Assembly (NCBI RefSeq): GCF_900111745.1
Contig: NZ_FOIJ01000015.1
Coordinates: 124,001 to 188,000 of the forward strand
DNA length: 64,000 nucleotides
Origin: Stigmatella erecta
GTDB lineage: Bacteria > Myxococcota > Myxococcia > Myxococcales > Myxococcaceae
Direction of reading: 5' to 3'
In this document: one piece after another, positions 14,331 to 22,865 of the stretch
Layout: the number at the start of each line of letters is the position of its first letter
How positions within the stretch are numbered: position 1 is the stretch's first letter
Made by a program: the position numbers and the translations under genes
Notes under the pieces: generated by a model
What the model saw: the letters and a program-made list of their open reading frames with translations, nothing else
Databases searched by the model: none
What the model was told of the DNA's origin: nothing

Positions 14331-17154
14331 CGTGCGTCAGGAGCCAGTCGCCATCATCGGCATGGGCTGTGTTCTGCCGGATGCGCCCGATGTCCCCACC
14401 TTCTGGCGGAACCTCCAGTCCGGGCACAGCGCCGTCCGGAAGCTGTCCGGGGACCGCTGGAGCCAGTACGGCGGCGAGGCCGATGGCACCGGCTCCTGGA
14501 TGGGGGCCCCCGCTGGGCCGCTGCCCTTCGACTGGAAGAAGTTCAAGGTCCCACCCATCGAGACCCGCCTGCTGCACTCCATCGAGATGATGGTGCTGGA
14601 GGCGGCCTACCAGGCGCTGGCGGGCACGGGCTACACCCCGGAGCGGGCCTTCGCCCGGGACCGGGTCGCGGTCATCGCCGGCGCCTCGGGCATGGGCCGC
14701 AAGAGCAACCAGGGGTTCAACTTCAAGTGGCGGCTGCCCGAGCTGCTCCTCGCCGCCCAGCAGACCGGGGTCTGGCGGGAGCTCTCCGCGCAGCAGGCGG
14801 AGGAGCTCACCCGGACGGTTCAGCAGGACTTCGTCCAGCGCTACATCGAGCAGTCGGACGACTGGGCCTTCTGGGGCTTCATGAGCCCGGTGCTGGGCCG
14901 CATCTGCAGTCTCTTTGATCTCCAGGGGCCGCACTTCTGCGTGGATGCCCACGCGGCCTCGGGGCTGGCGGCCCTGGAAGTGGCGGTGCAGGGGCTGCTG
15001 AGCGGTGAGTGGGACATGGCCCTGACCGGGGCCGCGAGCCCGGCCCTGTCCCCCATGGAGTACGTGCTGCACAGCAAGCTGCGCCGGCTCTCGCCCAGCG
15101 GCGTCTTCCCGCTGGATGCCCGGGCCAACGGCACCGCCCTGGGAGAGGGCGCGGTGATGCTCCTGCTCAAGCGGCTCGCGGACGCCGAGCGGGACGGCGA
15201 CCCCATCCACGCGGTGCTGCGCGGCGTGGGCGGCGTCAACCAGGGCGCGGGCCCCGTGCTGACGGCCACCGTCCCCCAGGTTCACCAGCGCGCCGCGGCG
15301 GAGGCCCTCGCCCGGTCCGGGGTGGATCCGGCCTCCATCTCCTACCTGGAGACGGGCGCATGCGGCGTCCCGGGCTGGGATGCACACCTCGTCTCGGGGC
15401 TCGCGGGCGCCTACCAGCAGGCCCGGGAGGTGTCGCTGGGTGCCGTCGCGGAGTCGGTGGGAGATCTTCAAACCGCGGCGAGCCTGGCGGCGATGCTCAA
15501 GGCCATCCACTCGCTGCGAAGCCGCACGCTGCTTCCCCAGCGGACGTTTCAGGCGCCGCATTCGGAGATTCCGCTGGAGGGCACGCCGTTCCGCCTCCCC
15601 GGGGCGCCGTCCTGGCCTGCGCAAGGGCCGCTCCGGGCGGGCATCCATGCCGCGGGCTTCGGAGGGGTGGCCTACCACGCCGTGCTGGAGGCCTACGCGC
15701 CCGAGGCCCCCCGGGCTTCGGTGCGGGGGGCGGTCCCCAGGCCCCGGCCCGAGCCGGTCGCGATCGTGGGCCTGGCGTGCAGGTACCCCGGCGCGGACAG
15801 CGCCGAGGCCCTCTGGGAGAACGCGCTGCAGGGGCGCAGCGCGGTCGGCGACATCCCCGAGGAGCGCTGGCCCGTGCCGCTCTACCAGGGCAAGCGCCCG
15901 GCCTCCCGCGGCAAGGAGGCCTTCTTCCGCGTGTATGCGCCGAAGTCGGCCCTCGTGGAGGACCGTCCCCTGCCCTTCCTGGAGTTTGGCGTCTCCCCCG
16001 CCACGGCCGCGCAGATGGACCGCAGCCAGCGCTGGTGTCTGGAGACCGCCCGCGAGGCGCTGCGCGACGCGGGGCACGGCTCCCGGCGCGCCCTTCCTCT
16101 GGAGCGCACGGCGGTCATCGTGGCCACCACGCCCGGCAACCACCAGGAGGTGATGGTGGAGGCCCAGCTGGCCTACCCGGAGTTCGCCGAGGTCTACCGT
16201 CAGGCGCTCCTGCGCGCGGGCGTGCCCGCCACCCAGGTGGAGCGCTTCGTCTCGGAGGCCCGCGGGCGCTTCCAGGGCGCGCAGCCCCCCGTCACCTCCG
16301 AGACGCTCCCGGGCCTGCTCAACAGCGCGCCGGCCACCCGCCTCGCCCGGGCCCTGAATGCCCGCGGCCCCGCCTTCACCGTGGAGTCCGCCTGTGCCTC
16401 GACGCTCACCGCGCTGAGCCTGAGCCTCCAGGGCCTGCGGGACGGCCGGTGGGAGGTGGCGCTGGCCGGCGGGGTCTGGTCGCAGATCACCGCGCCCTAC
16501 TGCGTGAACATGTGCTTCGTGGGCGCGGTCTCCCCCACGGGCGAGACCCGCCCCTTCGCCCAGGACGCGGATGGGTTCGTCCATGGAGAAGGCTGCGGCA
16601 TGTTCGTGCTGAAGCGGCTCTCGGATGCCCAGCGCGACGGCGACCGCATCCATGCGGTGATCGCCGGCATGGGCGCCTCCACCGACGGGCGGGGCAAGTC
16701 CATCTTCGCCAGCCAGGAGCGAGGCCAGGAGCTGGCGATGCGGCGCGCCCTGGAGGACAGCCGCGTGCCCGCCACGAGCATCCAGTACATCGAGGCGCAT
16801 GGCTCCGGCATGCCGGAAGGGGACATCCCCGAGGCCGGCGCGCTGCTCAAGGTCTACGGCCGGCAGGACAGCCCCGCGGCCGTCGGCGCGCTCAAGCCGC
16901 ACATCGGCCACTCCTATATCGCCTCGGGGGCCGCTGGCCTCATCCGGGCGGTGCTCGCGCTGCGGCACCGGACCCTGCCGCCCATCTTCACCGGAGCGGC
17001 CCTGAACCCGAACGTCCCCTGGAAGAACCAGCTCGTCTTTCACCGCGAGCCTCGCGGCTGGGCCTCCCCGGGCGCCCCTCGCCGGGCCGCCGTCAATGCC
17101 TACGGCTTTGGCGGAACCAACTACCACCTCATCCTGGAAGAGTCTGCCGAATGA
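14323..17154 (+). CDS. KS-KS didomain synthase subunit; first KS fully degenerate
   Basis: The 943-aa protein is two ketosynthases in tandem. KS3 (~5-455) has lost the whole triad: Ala211 replaces Cys (VDAHAASGL), the HGTGT region reads TGACGVPG with no His, and the second His is Asp (SVGDLQTAA). It can only be structural or a chain-length factor. KS4 (~476-940) looks active: Cys691 in VESACASTL, His826 in AHGSGMP, His863 in PHIGHSY. Paired KS-CLF domains set chain length in PUFA and aromatic synthases, but there the active KS comes first. Overlaps of 8 and 4 bases with its neighbours place it inside the operon. No AT, ACP or docking domain is visible. Confidence 0.9.
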   Translation: MPSVRQEPVAIIGMGCVLPDAPDVPTFWRNLQSGHSAVRKLSGDRWSQYGGEADGTGSWMGAPAGPLPFDWKKFKVPPIETRLLHSIEMMVLEAAYQALAGTGYTPERAFARDRVAVIAGASGMGRKSNQGFNFKWRLPELLLAAQQTGVWRELSAQQAEELTRTVQQDFVQRYIEQSDDWAFWGFMSPVLGRICSLFDLQGPHFCVDAHAASGLAALEVAVQGLLSGEWDMALTGAASPALSPMEYVLHSKLRRLSPSGVFPLDARANGTALGEGAVMLLLKRLADAERDGDPIHAVLRGVGGVNQGAGPVLTATVPQVHQRAAAEALARSGVDPASISYLETGACGVPGWDAHLVSGLAGAYQQAREVSLGAVAESVGDLQTAASLAAMLKAIHSLRSRTLLPQRTFQAPHSEIPLEGTPFRLPGAPSWPAQGPLRAGIHAAGFGGVAYHAVLEAYAPEAPRASVRGAVPRPRPEPVAIVGLACRYPGADSAEALWENALQGRSAVGDIPEERWPVPLYQGKRPASRGKEAFFRVYAPKSALVEDRPLPFLEFGVSPATAAQMDRSQRWCLETAREALRDAGHGSRRALPLERTAVIVATTPGNHQEVMVEAQLAYPEFAEVYRQALLRAGVPATQVERFVSEARGRFQGAQPPVTSETLPGLLNSAPATRLARALNARGPAFTVESACASTLTALSLSLQGLRDGRWEVALAGGVWSQITAPYCVNMCFVGAVSPTGETRPFAQDADGFVHGEGCGMFVLKRLSDAQRDGDRIHAVIAGMGASTDGRGKSIFASQERGQELAMRRALEDSRVPATSIQYIEAHGSGMPEGDIPEAGALLKVYGRQDSPAAVGALKPHIGHSYIASGAAGLIRAVLALRHRTLPPIFTGAALNPNVPWKNQLVFHREPRGWASPGAPRRAAVNAYGFGGTNYHLILEESAE

Positions 17155-20100
17155 AGGCGAACGCTCACGTGACTCGTAAGACCGCGATGCCCATCGCGGT
17201 GATCGGCTCCTCCTGCCTGGTGGCGGGCGCGGAGAGCCCCGCGCAGCTCTGGGACTATCTCTCCAGCGGCATCCCCCGGTTCACCGAGGTTCCCTCCAGC
17301 CGCTTCCACTGGAAGAACTTCTACAGCAACAACCCCGCCGACACGGACAAGGGCTCCGTGTGGCGCGGCTCCTTCTTCAAGGACATGGAGCTGCCGTGGC
17401 GGGAGTACAAGATTGGCCCCAAGATGCTCGATGATCTGCACCGCATCGAGCTCTACACCGTGGAGGCCGTGCGCCGCGCGCTCGCCGATGCCCGCCTGCT
17501 GGAGCGCCCCTTCCCGCGCGAGCGGACCGCCGTCATCATGGGCGGCTCGGAGATGGGGTTCGACTTCCGCATCGTCCACCCCTACCTCTGGCACATGCCC
17601 CAGATGGTGGAGGCCCTCCAGCAGGCGCTCGTGAAGCAGGGCCTGCCGCAGGAGACGCGTGAGCGCATCCTGGAGACGGCCTCCCAGGCGCTGACCGGCG
17701 TGGGCCACCGGGACATCACCCGGGGCTCCGTGTCCGGCATGAGCCTGGCCCTGGGCCGGGCCTGCTCCCTGTTCGACCTGAAGGGGCCCCACTATGTGGT
17801 GAACTCCGCCTGTGCCTCGGTGCTCGCCGCGCTCGAGCACGCCATCAAGGGCCTGGCGCTGGGGGACTATGACGTCGCGCTGGTGGGAGGCACCAGCCCG
17901 TACCTGTCGCCCTCGCCCTTCGTCACGTTCGAGCGCATGCAGCTGCTGACCCAGGACGCGCACCCCCGCCCCTTCGATGCGCGCGCCAGCGGCACGCTCC
18001 TGGGCGAGGGGACGGGCTTCCTGGCGCTGCGGCGGCTCGACGAGGCGCTGAAGGCCGGCGACACGATTCAAGCCGTCATCCGGGGCATCGGCGGCGCGAA
18101 CGAGGGGCGCCGGGGCGCGCTGATCAGCCCTCCGGACGAGGCGCAGCGCCGGGCGGCCCTCCGCGCCTACGCGCAGGCCGGGTACGCGCCCGGCACCGTG
18201 CAGTACCTCGAGTGCCATGCCAACGGCGTCGAGTTCCTGGAGGCCTCCGAGCTGTCCGCCATGGCCCAGGTGTACGGCCCGCGCGCGCCCGGCAGCCTGA
18301 CGCTCGGCTCCACCAAGAACATGGTGGGCTATCTCCAGTCGGCCGCCGTCGTCCCGGGGCTCATGCGCACCTTGATGGCGCTGAAGCACCGGCAGCTCCC
18401 GGCCCAGGCCCACGTGCGCCAGCCCCGGGCGGAGCTGTGCGCCGAGGGCACCCCGTTCCGTCTTCTCTCGGAGCCCCTGCCCTGGGAGGCCCCCGCGGGG
18501 GGACTGCCCCGGCGCGCGGGCATCAACTCGCTGGCCATGGGCGGGCAGGCCTACCACCTCACGCTGGAGGAGTACGTCCCCGAGTACCATGCCCAGCTCG
18601 CGGCGGAGCACTCGCGCCCGCCCGTGCGCGAGCCCGTGGCCGTCGTGGCGTTCGGCGCCATCACCCCCGGCGCCCAGGACAGCGACACCTTCTTCCAGAA
18701 CGTCCTGGCGAAGAAGGATCAGATCGTCCGCATCCCCAAGGAGCGCTTCCACATCGACCGGTACTTCGATGAGGGCGGGGCCATGGGGAAGATCTACTGC
18801 CCGCTGGGCGGCTTTATCCATGACTTCCACTTCGACGCCAAGGCGTTCCGCATGCCCCCCATGCTCGCCGCGCAGCTGGACCGGACCCACCTGTACACGC
18901 TGACCGCGGCCGCGGAGGCGCTGAGCAAGACGAGCGCCCCCCAGAAAGCCCCGGAGCGCACGGCGGTCTTCATGGCGGACATGCCGGGGCGCTCGCGTGA
19001 GCGCCAGGTGGACCTGCGCGTGGGCTACACCGAGATGGACGCGGCCCTGCGCCAGGCGCTCCTGGCCCAGGGGCTCTCGCAGGAGGTGGCCGGCGCCATC
19101 GCGGGCGACACCGAGAAGACGTTCAAGAAGGACTTCGAGCCCCTGACGCCCTACACCCTGGCGGGCTTCGCGGGCAGCTCGGAGGCGGCGCTCATCTCGC
19201 ATCTGTATGGCTTCAAGGGGCCCACCGGCACCTTCGAGAGCACCTGCGCCTCGTCCCTGGCCGCCATCGACGCGGGCGTGACGAGCCTCCAGCTCGGCGA
19301 CGCGGACGTGGTGCTGGCCGGAGGCGCCTTCGCCGACCTGACGCCCGAGCTGTACACCGTCAACTGCACGTTCCAGGGGATGAGCAAGCACGGCAGCCGT
19401 CCCTTCGATGCGAAGGCCTCCGGCTTCATCCCCGGCGAGGGCGCGGGCGTCCTCGTCCTCAAGCGGCTGTCGGACGCGGAGCGGGATGGCGACCGCATCC
19501 TCGGGCTCATCAAGGGCGTGGGCGCCTCCAGCGACGGCAAGGGCAAGTCGCTGCTCGCCCCCAACCCCCTGGGCCAGCAGCTCGCGGTCCAGCGGGCCCT
19601 TCAGCGGGCCCACGTCTCCCCCACGTCGCTCCAGTACATCGCCTGCCACGGCACGGCGACGCCCGTGGGGGACTTCACCGAGGTCTCCACCTATACCCAG
19701 GTCCTGGAGGGGCTCCCCCCCGGCTCGGTGAGCATCGGCTCCGTCAAGTCGATGATCGGCCACCTGCACTCCGCCGCCGGCGTCATCAACGTCGTCCAGA
19801 TGCTCAAGAGCCTGGAACACAAGACCCTGCCGCCGCAGATCAACTGCGAGCGGCCCAACCCCGATATCGCGTGGGCGGAGATCCCCGTCCAGGTGCTGAC
19901 CGAGCCGAAGCCCTGGCCCGCCCCGGCCCAGGGAGGCCCCCGCCGCGCGGGCATCAGCGCCTTCGGGATGGGCGGCACCAATTATCACCTCATCCTCGAG
20001 GAGTACCTGGGGGCGCCGGACGCCGCGGCGCATGACCGGTCCGCCTTCCCCATGGTGGACGCGGTGCTGGAGCGCACCGCGGAGTCGCTGGTGGCCGTGC

Positions 20101-20984
20101 GGGAGCTGCGGCTCGAGACCGACCGGTACCTCGATGAGCACCGGGTGGACGGGGTGGCGGTCCTCCCGGGCACCTTCGGCATGGAGATGATGGCGGAGGC
20201 CGCCTTGCTCCTGAAGCCCGGCATGCACGTGACCGGGCTGAAGGACGTGCAGTTCCATCAGGCCGCCAAGGCCTGGCCCGGGCGCACCACCCGCCTCGTC
20301 ATCACCGCGCGCCTGAGCCCGAGCGCCCCGCCCGGGCTCGTTCCCGTCGACGTCCTGGTGGAGACCGAGGTCCGGCCCCGCCCGGAGGTGAAGCCGATGC
20401 GCCGCAAGGCCTATACCGCCACGGTGCTGCTCTCGCCCACGCGGGTGCCCGCGCCCACGGTGGAACCGGCCACCGCGGCGCTCTTCACGGCGGCGGGCCG
20501 GCAGGACATGCGGCAGCTCTACAACCGCACCGAGGACGTGACCTTCGGCCCCATGCTGCAAGGGGGCCGGTCCCTGCGCCTGCTCTCGGCGACCCAGCTG
20601 GCCGCGTGGGTCGTCCAGGCGAAGACCGAGGGCCTGTTCTCCTTCACCCAGGCGCCGCGCCTGCAGGTGGCGCCGCTGGCGCTCGACTCCCTGCACCATG
20701 CGGGCGGGCTGCTCGCCTACTACCAGCACGAGTGCGTCGTGCTGCCCGGGGGCGCCGATGAGCTCCGGCTCCATGCGCCCCTCCCCGAGGGCCAGGAGAT
20801 CTGCGTGCTGAGCACCTACCAGAGCGCCTCGGACACCCTCGCCCGGGTGAGCCTGATCGCCTTTGATCCGGCCACCCGCAAGGTGTACGCCGAGATCAAC
20901 GGCATCCGGCTCCTGCTCCTCAAGAAGATCGGCCCGGTGCTCAAGCCGCTGATCGACGGCAAGGCAGGAGGAGGCCGCGCCTGA
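17151..20984 (+). CDS. KS-KS-DH synthase subunit; first KS lacks second catalytic His
   Basis: The 1277-aa protein starts at the ATG overlapping the previous stop (ATGA). KS5 (~10-470) keeps Cys221 (VNSACASVL) and His356 (CHANGVE), but Tyr394 replaces the second His (NMVGYLQ), which should impair decarboxylative condensation. KS6 (~494-955) is intact: Cys699 (ESTCASSL), His833 (CHGTATP), His871 (MIGHLHS). A hot-dog dehydratase follows (~985-1277), with His997 in EHRVDGVAVLP matching HxxxGxxxxP. The layout resembles PfaC (KS-CLF-DH) with the KS order reversed. It should extend and dehydrate chains on the tandem carriers. The frame remains open upstream to 15009, but that part only shadows the preceding gene. 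Confidence 0.9.
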   Translation: MKANAHVTRKTAMPIAVIGSSCLVAGAESPAQLWDYLSSGIPRFTEVPSSRFHWKNFYSNNPADTDKGSVWRGSFFKDMELPWREYKIGPKMLDDLHRIELYTVEAVRRALADARLLERPFPRERTAVIMGGSEMGFDFRIVHPYLWHMPQMVEALQQALVKQGLPQETRERILETASQALTGVGHRDITRGSVSGMSLALGRACSLFDLKGPHYVVNSACASVLAALEHAIKGLALGDYDVALVGGTSPYLSPSPFVTFERMQLLTQDAHPRPFDARASGTLLGEGTGFLALRRLDEALKAGDTIQAVIRGIGGANEGRRGALISPPDEAQRRAALRAYAQAGYAPGTVQYLECHANGVEFLEASELSAMAQVYGPRAPGSLTLGSTKNMVGYLQSAAVVPGLMRTLMALKHRQLPAQAHVRQPRAELCAEGTPFRLLSEPLPWEAPAGGLPRRAGINSLAMGGQAYHLTLEEYVPEYHAQLAAEHSRPPVREPVAVVAFGAITPGAQDSDTFFQNVLAKKDQIVRIPKERFHIDRYFDEGGAMGKIYCPLGGFIHDFHFDAKAFRMPPMLAAQLDRTHLYTLTAAAEALSKTSAPQKAPERTAVFMADMPGRSRERQVDLRVGYTEMDAALRQALLAQGLSQEVAGAIAGDTEKTFKKDFEPLTPYTLAGFAGSSEAALISHLYGFKGPTGTFESTCASSLAAIDAGVTSLQLGDADVVLAGGAFADLTPELYTVNCTFQGMSKHGSRPFDAKASGFIPGEGAGVLVLKRLSDAERDGDRILGLIKGVGASSDGKGKSLLAPNPLGQQLAVQRALQRAHVSPTSLQYIACHGTATPVGDFTEVSTYTQVLEGLPPGSVSIGSVKSMIGHLHSAAGVINVVQMLKSLEHKTLPPQINCERPNPDIAWAEIPVQVLTEPKPWPAPAQGGPRRAGISAFGMGGTNYHLILEEYLGAPDAAAHDRSAFPMVDAVLERTAESLVAVRELRLETDRYLDEHRVDGVAVLPGTFGMEMMAEAALLLKPGMHVTGLKDVQFHQAAKAWPGRTTRLVITARLSPSAPPGLVPVDVLVETEVRPRPEVKPMRRKAYTATVLLSPTRVPAPTVEPATAALFTAAGRQDMRQLYNRTEDVTFGPMLQGGRSLRLLSATQLAAWVVQAKTEGLFSFTQAPRLQVAPLALDSLHHAGGLLAYYQHECVVLPGGADELRLHAPLPEGQEICVLSTYQSASDTLARVSLIAFDPATRKVYAEINGIRLLLLKKIGPVLKPLIDGKAGGGRA

Positions 20985-21058
20985 GCGCCCTGGCGGAAGG
21001 CTTCCCGGTCTCCCCCGTCCCCCTGCGGCTGCCCGGGGGCCCGTGCGTCACCTTCGCG

Positions 21059-21805
21059 GTGATGCCCCTGGCCCCCGTGCGCCAGGCGTGGGAGTCCTCC
21101 CCTCAGGGGCCCCTCCTCACGGTGCTGACCCCGGCCGAGGTGGCGGTGAGCGCGATGCATCACCGCCTGGAGCGGAGGCTGGCCCACCTGGCCGGCCGGA
21201 TCGCCGCGAAGTCCGCGGTGCTCCATCACCTGCGCGCCCGGGGCTATCCCCTGGAGCCCCAGGAGCTGGGCCTCACCCAGTGGATGGCCGGTCCCGAGCA
21301 GGGGCGGCCGGTGGCCCAGCTTCCGGCGGGAGTCCCCCCCTGCGAGCTGTCCATCACCCACTCCCAGGGGCTGGCGGTGGCCGCCGTCACGGAGCGGGGC
21401 CGCCTCGGCGTCGACCTGGAGCGTGTGAACCCCCGGCCCGCGGCCTTCCTCGACGAGGCGTTCACCCGGGCAGAGCAGGACTGGCTCCTCCGGTGCGAGC
21501 TGCTCCAGGGCCGGACGCTGGAGGAGCGCTGGAACCTGGGCTGGTGCCTCAAGGAGGCCCTGGTGAAATGCTCGGGCCAGGGCCTGCGGGCGTCCCTCCA
21601 GCAGACCCCCTTCTCGGGCTGGACGGAGCAGGGCGCCGCCGAAGCCCCCTTGCCGGGGCTGACGGAGGGGGCGGGCGCCCTGGCCCAGCTCATCACCCTG
21701 CACACCCCCGGGGCGGGCTCCCTGACAGGGCTGCTGGCGCTGGGCCAGGGGTATGCGTTCGCGGCCCTGCACGAGTCGCGCGAGCGCCTGGAGTCCACGG
21801 CATGA
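21059..21805 (+). CDS. 4'-phosphopantetheinyl transferase (Sfp/PfaE type)
   Basis: The ~248-aa protein has the three signatures of Sfp-type transferases: CELSITHSQG, GVDLERV with the Mg-binding Asp/Glu, and WCLKEALVK with the Glu and Lys that act in catalysis. The family moves 4'-phosphopantetheine from CoA to a carrier Ser. It should activate the carriers of this operon, as PfaE does for PUFA synthases. That makes the Thr in all five carriers more striking: either this enzyme accepts Thr or its targets lie elsewhere. The start is GTG 21059 or ATG 21062, 74 bases after the previous stop; no ATG lies upstream in frame. The end overlaps the next ATG by 4 bases. Confidence 0.85.
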   Translation: MMPLAPVRQAWESSPQGPLLTVLTPAEVAVSAMHHRLERRLAHLAGRIAAKSAVLHHLRARGYPLEPQELGLTQWMAGPEQGRPVAQLPAGVPPCELSITHSQGLAVAAVTERGRLGVDLERVNPRPAAFLDEAFTRAEQDWLLRCELLQGRTLEERWNLGWCLKEALVKCSGQGLRASLQQTPFSGWTEQGAAEAPLPGLTEGAGALAQLITLHTPGAGSLTGLLALGQGYAFAALHESRERLESTA

Positions 21806-22662
21806 ACGGCTTTGAACCCTGGCTGGGGGACGTCACCGTGTCCGAGGGCCTCTGGCGCTTCGCGCGCTCGATGGATGTCCAGTCGGATCCCTACCTGCGG
21901 GACCATGTCGTGGAAGGGCTGCCGGTGTTCCCCGCGGCCTACCTGGTGGGCCTCATGACCCAGGCGGCCCACCGCGTCCTGCCCCACCTCCAGGTGCAGG
22001 GCGTGCGCGACGTGCGGTTCATCCAGGCCGCGCGCTTCAAGGACCACCGCGGCCTCACGTTCGCCGTCACGGTGAAGCCCTCCGGCACAGCGCCCGGCTG
22101 GCTCCCGGTGGAGATCTCCTCGAGCATGGCGCCGCCCCGGGCGGGCCTGCCGCCCATCCTCAGGACCCACGCCTCCGGTGAGGTGCTCCTCGGAGTGCCC
22201 GAGGCCCCCCCGGGACGCTTTCAGCCCCTCGATTTCTCGGGGGCCGCGGACTACGCGGAGCTCTATGCACTGCCCCGGGAGATCCAACACGGCCCCGCCT
22301 TCCTCGCGGGGCTGCGGTACCGGCGCCCGGCGCGCGATCAGCTCCTGGCCACCGTGGCCCCTCCGGGCCGCCCCCAGCTCGGATGGCGGCCGGCACCGGA
22401 CGCGCCCGGGTGGCCCGCCACGCTGCTCAACGCCGTCCTCCACGTCGCCTTCTCGCTCGGGGTGATGTCCAGTGAGCGGACCGTGCTGCCCCTGGCCCTG
22501 GAGTCCGCCCGCCTGCACGCGGTCCCCCCGGGAGAAGTCCAGGTGTGGGCCCGGAGGAAGACCTCCCAGGAAGGCCGGCACGTCTTCCACGTGGCCTCCT
22601 GGGATGAGCGGGGACAGCCCGTGGGAGTCTTCCAGGGCTTCGCCGTCCAGGAAGTCCCCTGA
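21802..22662 (+). CDS. Stand-alone hot-dog dehydratase (PKS/PUFA type)
   Basis: The 286-aa protein is the last gene of the synthase operon and the third dehydratase in it. Residues ~30-50 read RDHVVEGLPVFPAAYL, matching HxxxGxxxxP of hot-dog dehydratases. The C-terminal half (residues ~150-285) looks like a second hot-dog fold with VQVWARRK and VGVFQGFAVQE. It should remove water from beta-hydroxyacyl intermediates, giving double bonds. With no enoylreductase in the locus, those double bonds would stay or be isomerised. It overlaps the transferase gene by 4 bases. An AT-rich stretch with inverted repeats begins ~90 bases downstream, and probably marks the operon end. Confidence 0.8.
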   Translation: MNGFEPWLGDVTVSEGLWRFARSMDVQSDPYLRDHVVEGLPVFPAAYLVGLMTQAAHRVLPHLQVQGVRDVRFIQAARFKDHRGLTFAVTVKPSGTAPGWLPVEISSSMAPPRAGLPPILRTHASGEVLLGVPEAPPGRFQPLDFSGAADYAELYALPREIQHGPAFLAGLRYRRPARDQLLATVAPPGRPQLGWRPAPDAPGWPATLLNAVLHVAFSLGVMSSERTVLPLALESARLHAVPPGEVQVWARRKTSQEGRHVFHVASWDERGQPVGVFQGFAVQEVP

Positions 22663-22751
22663 ACGCCGCTTCCCAGCCTTGCGGCAAACCGAGCCCCCGG
22701 CCGCCTGTCTACACCCACACACAGTGAAATGAAAACGTTCCAAAACAGCTA

Positions 22752-22859
22752 CATTGATTATTTCTATCAATGACGCATGATGCCACGCATCCATTATTGC
22801 GTGGAATTCACGTTTTAATGGAATTGGCGAAGTCCCCCCTCTCACTTCGCCGCGGAGGG
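22752..22859 (+). promoter_or_regulatory. Leader with three inverted repeats and an abutting Shine-Dalgarno
   Basis: An unusually AT-rich stretch separates the synthase operon from the 972-aa gene. It holds CATTGAT/ATCAATG (22752-22758, 22766-22772), CCACGCA/TGCGTGG (22783-22789, 22798-22804) and GGCGAAGT/ACTTCGCC (22826-22833, 22844-22851). All are perfect arms with 7-10-base loops. The last hairpin ends 2 bases before the SD GGAGGG (22854-22859), so it could control translation; the first two look like operator-type dyads. Confidence 0.55.
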
Positions 22860-22865
22860 TCATCG

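Noticed and set aside
15009-17150. Apparent N-terminal extension of the KS-KS-DH protein into the preceding gene
   Set aside because: The extra ~714 residues lie in a different frame of a clear KS-KS gene and carry no KS motif. The true start is the ATGA overlap at 17151.
20982-21058. CTG at 20981 as start of the phosphopantetheinyl transferase
   Set aside because: It would give tight coupling but CTG starts are rare and the added residues show no family pattern; GTG 21059/ATG 21062 is preferred.
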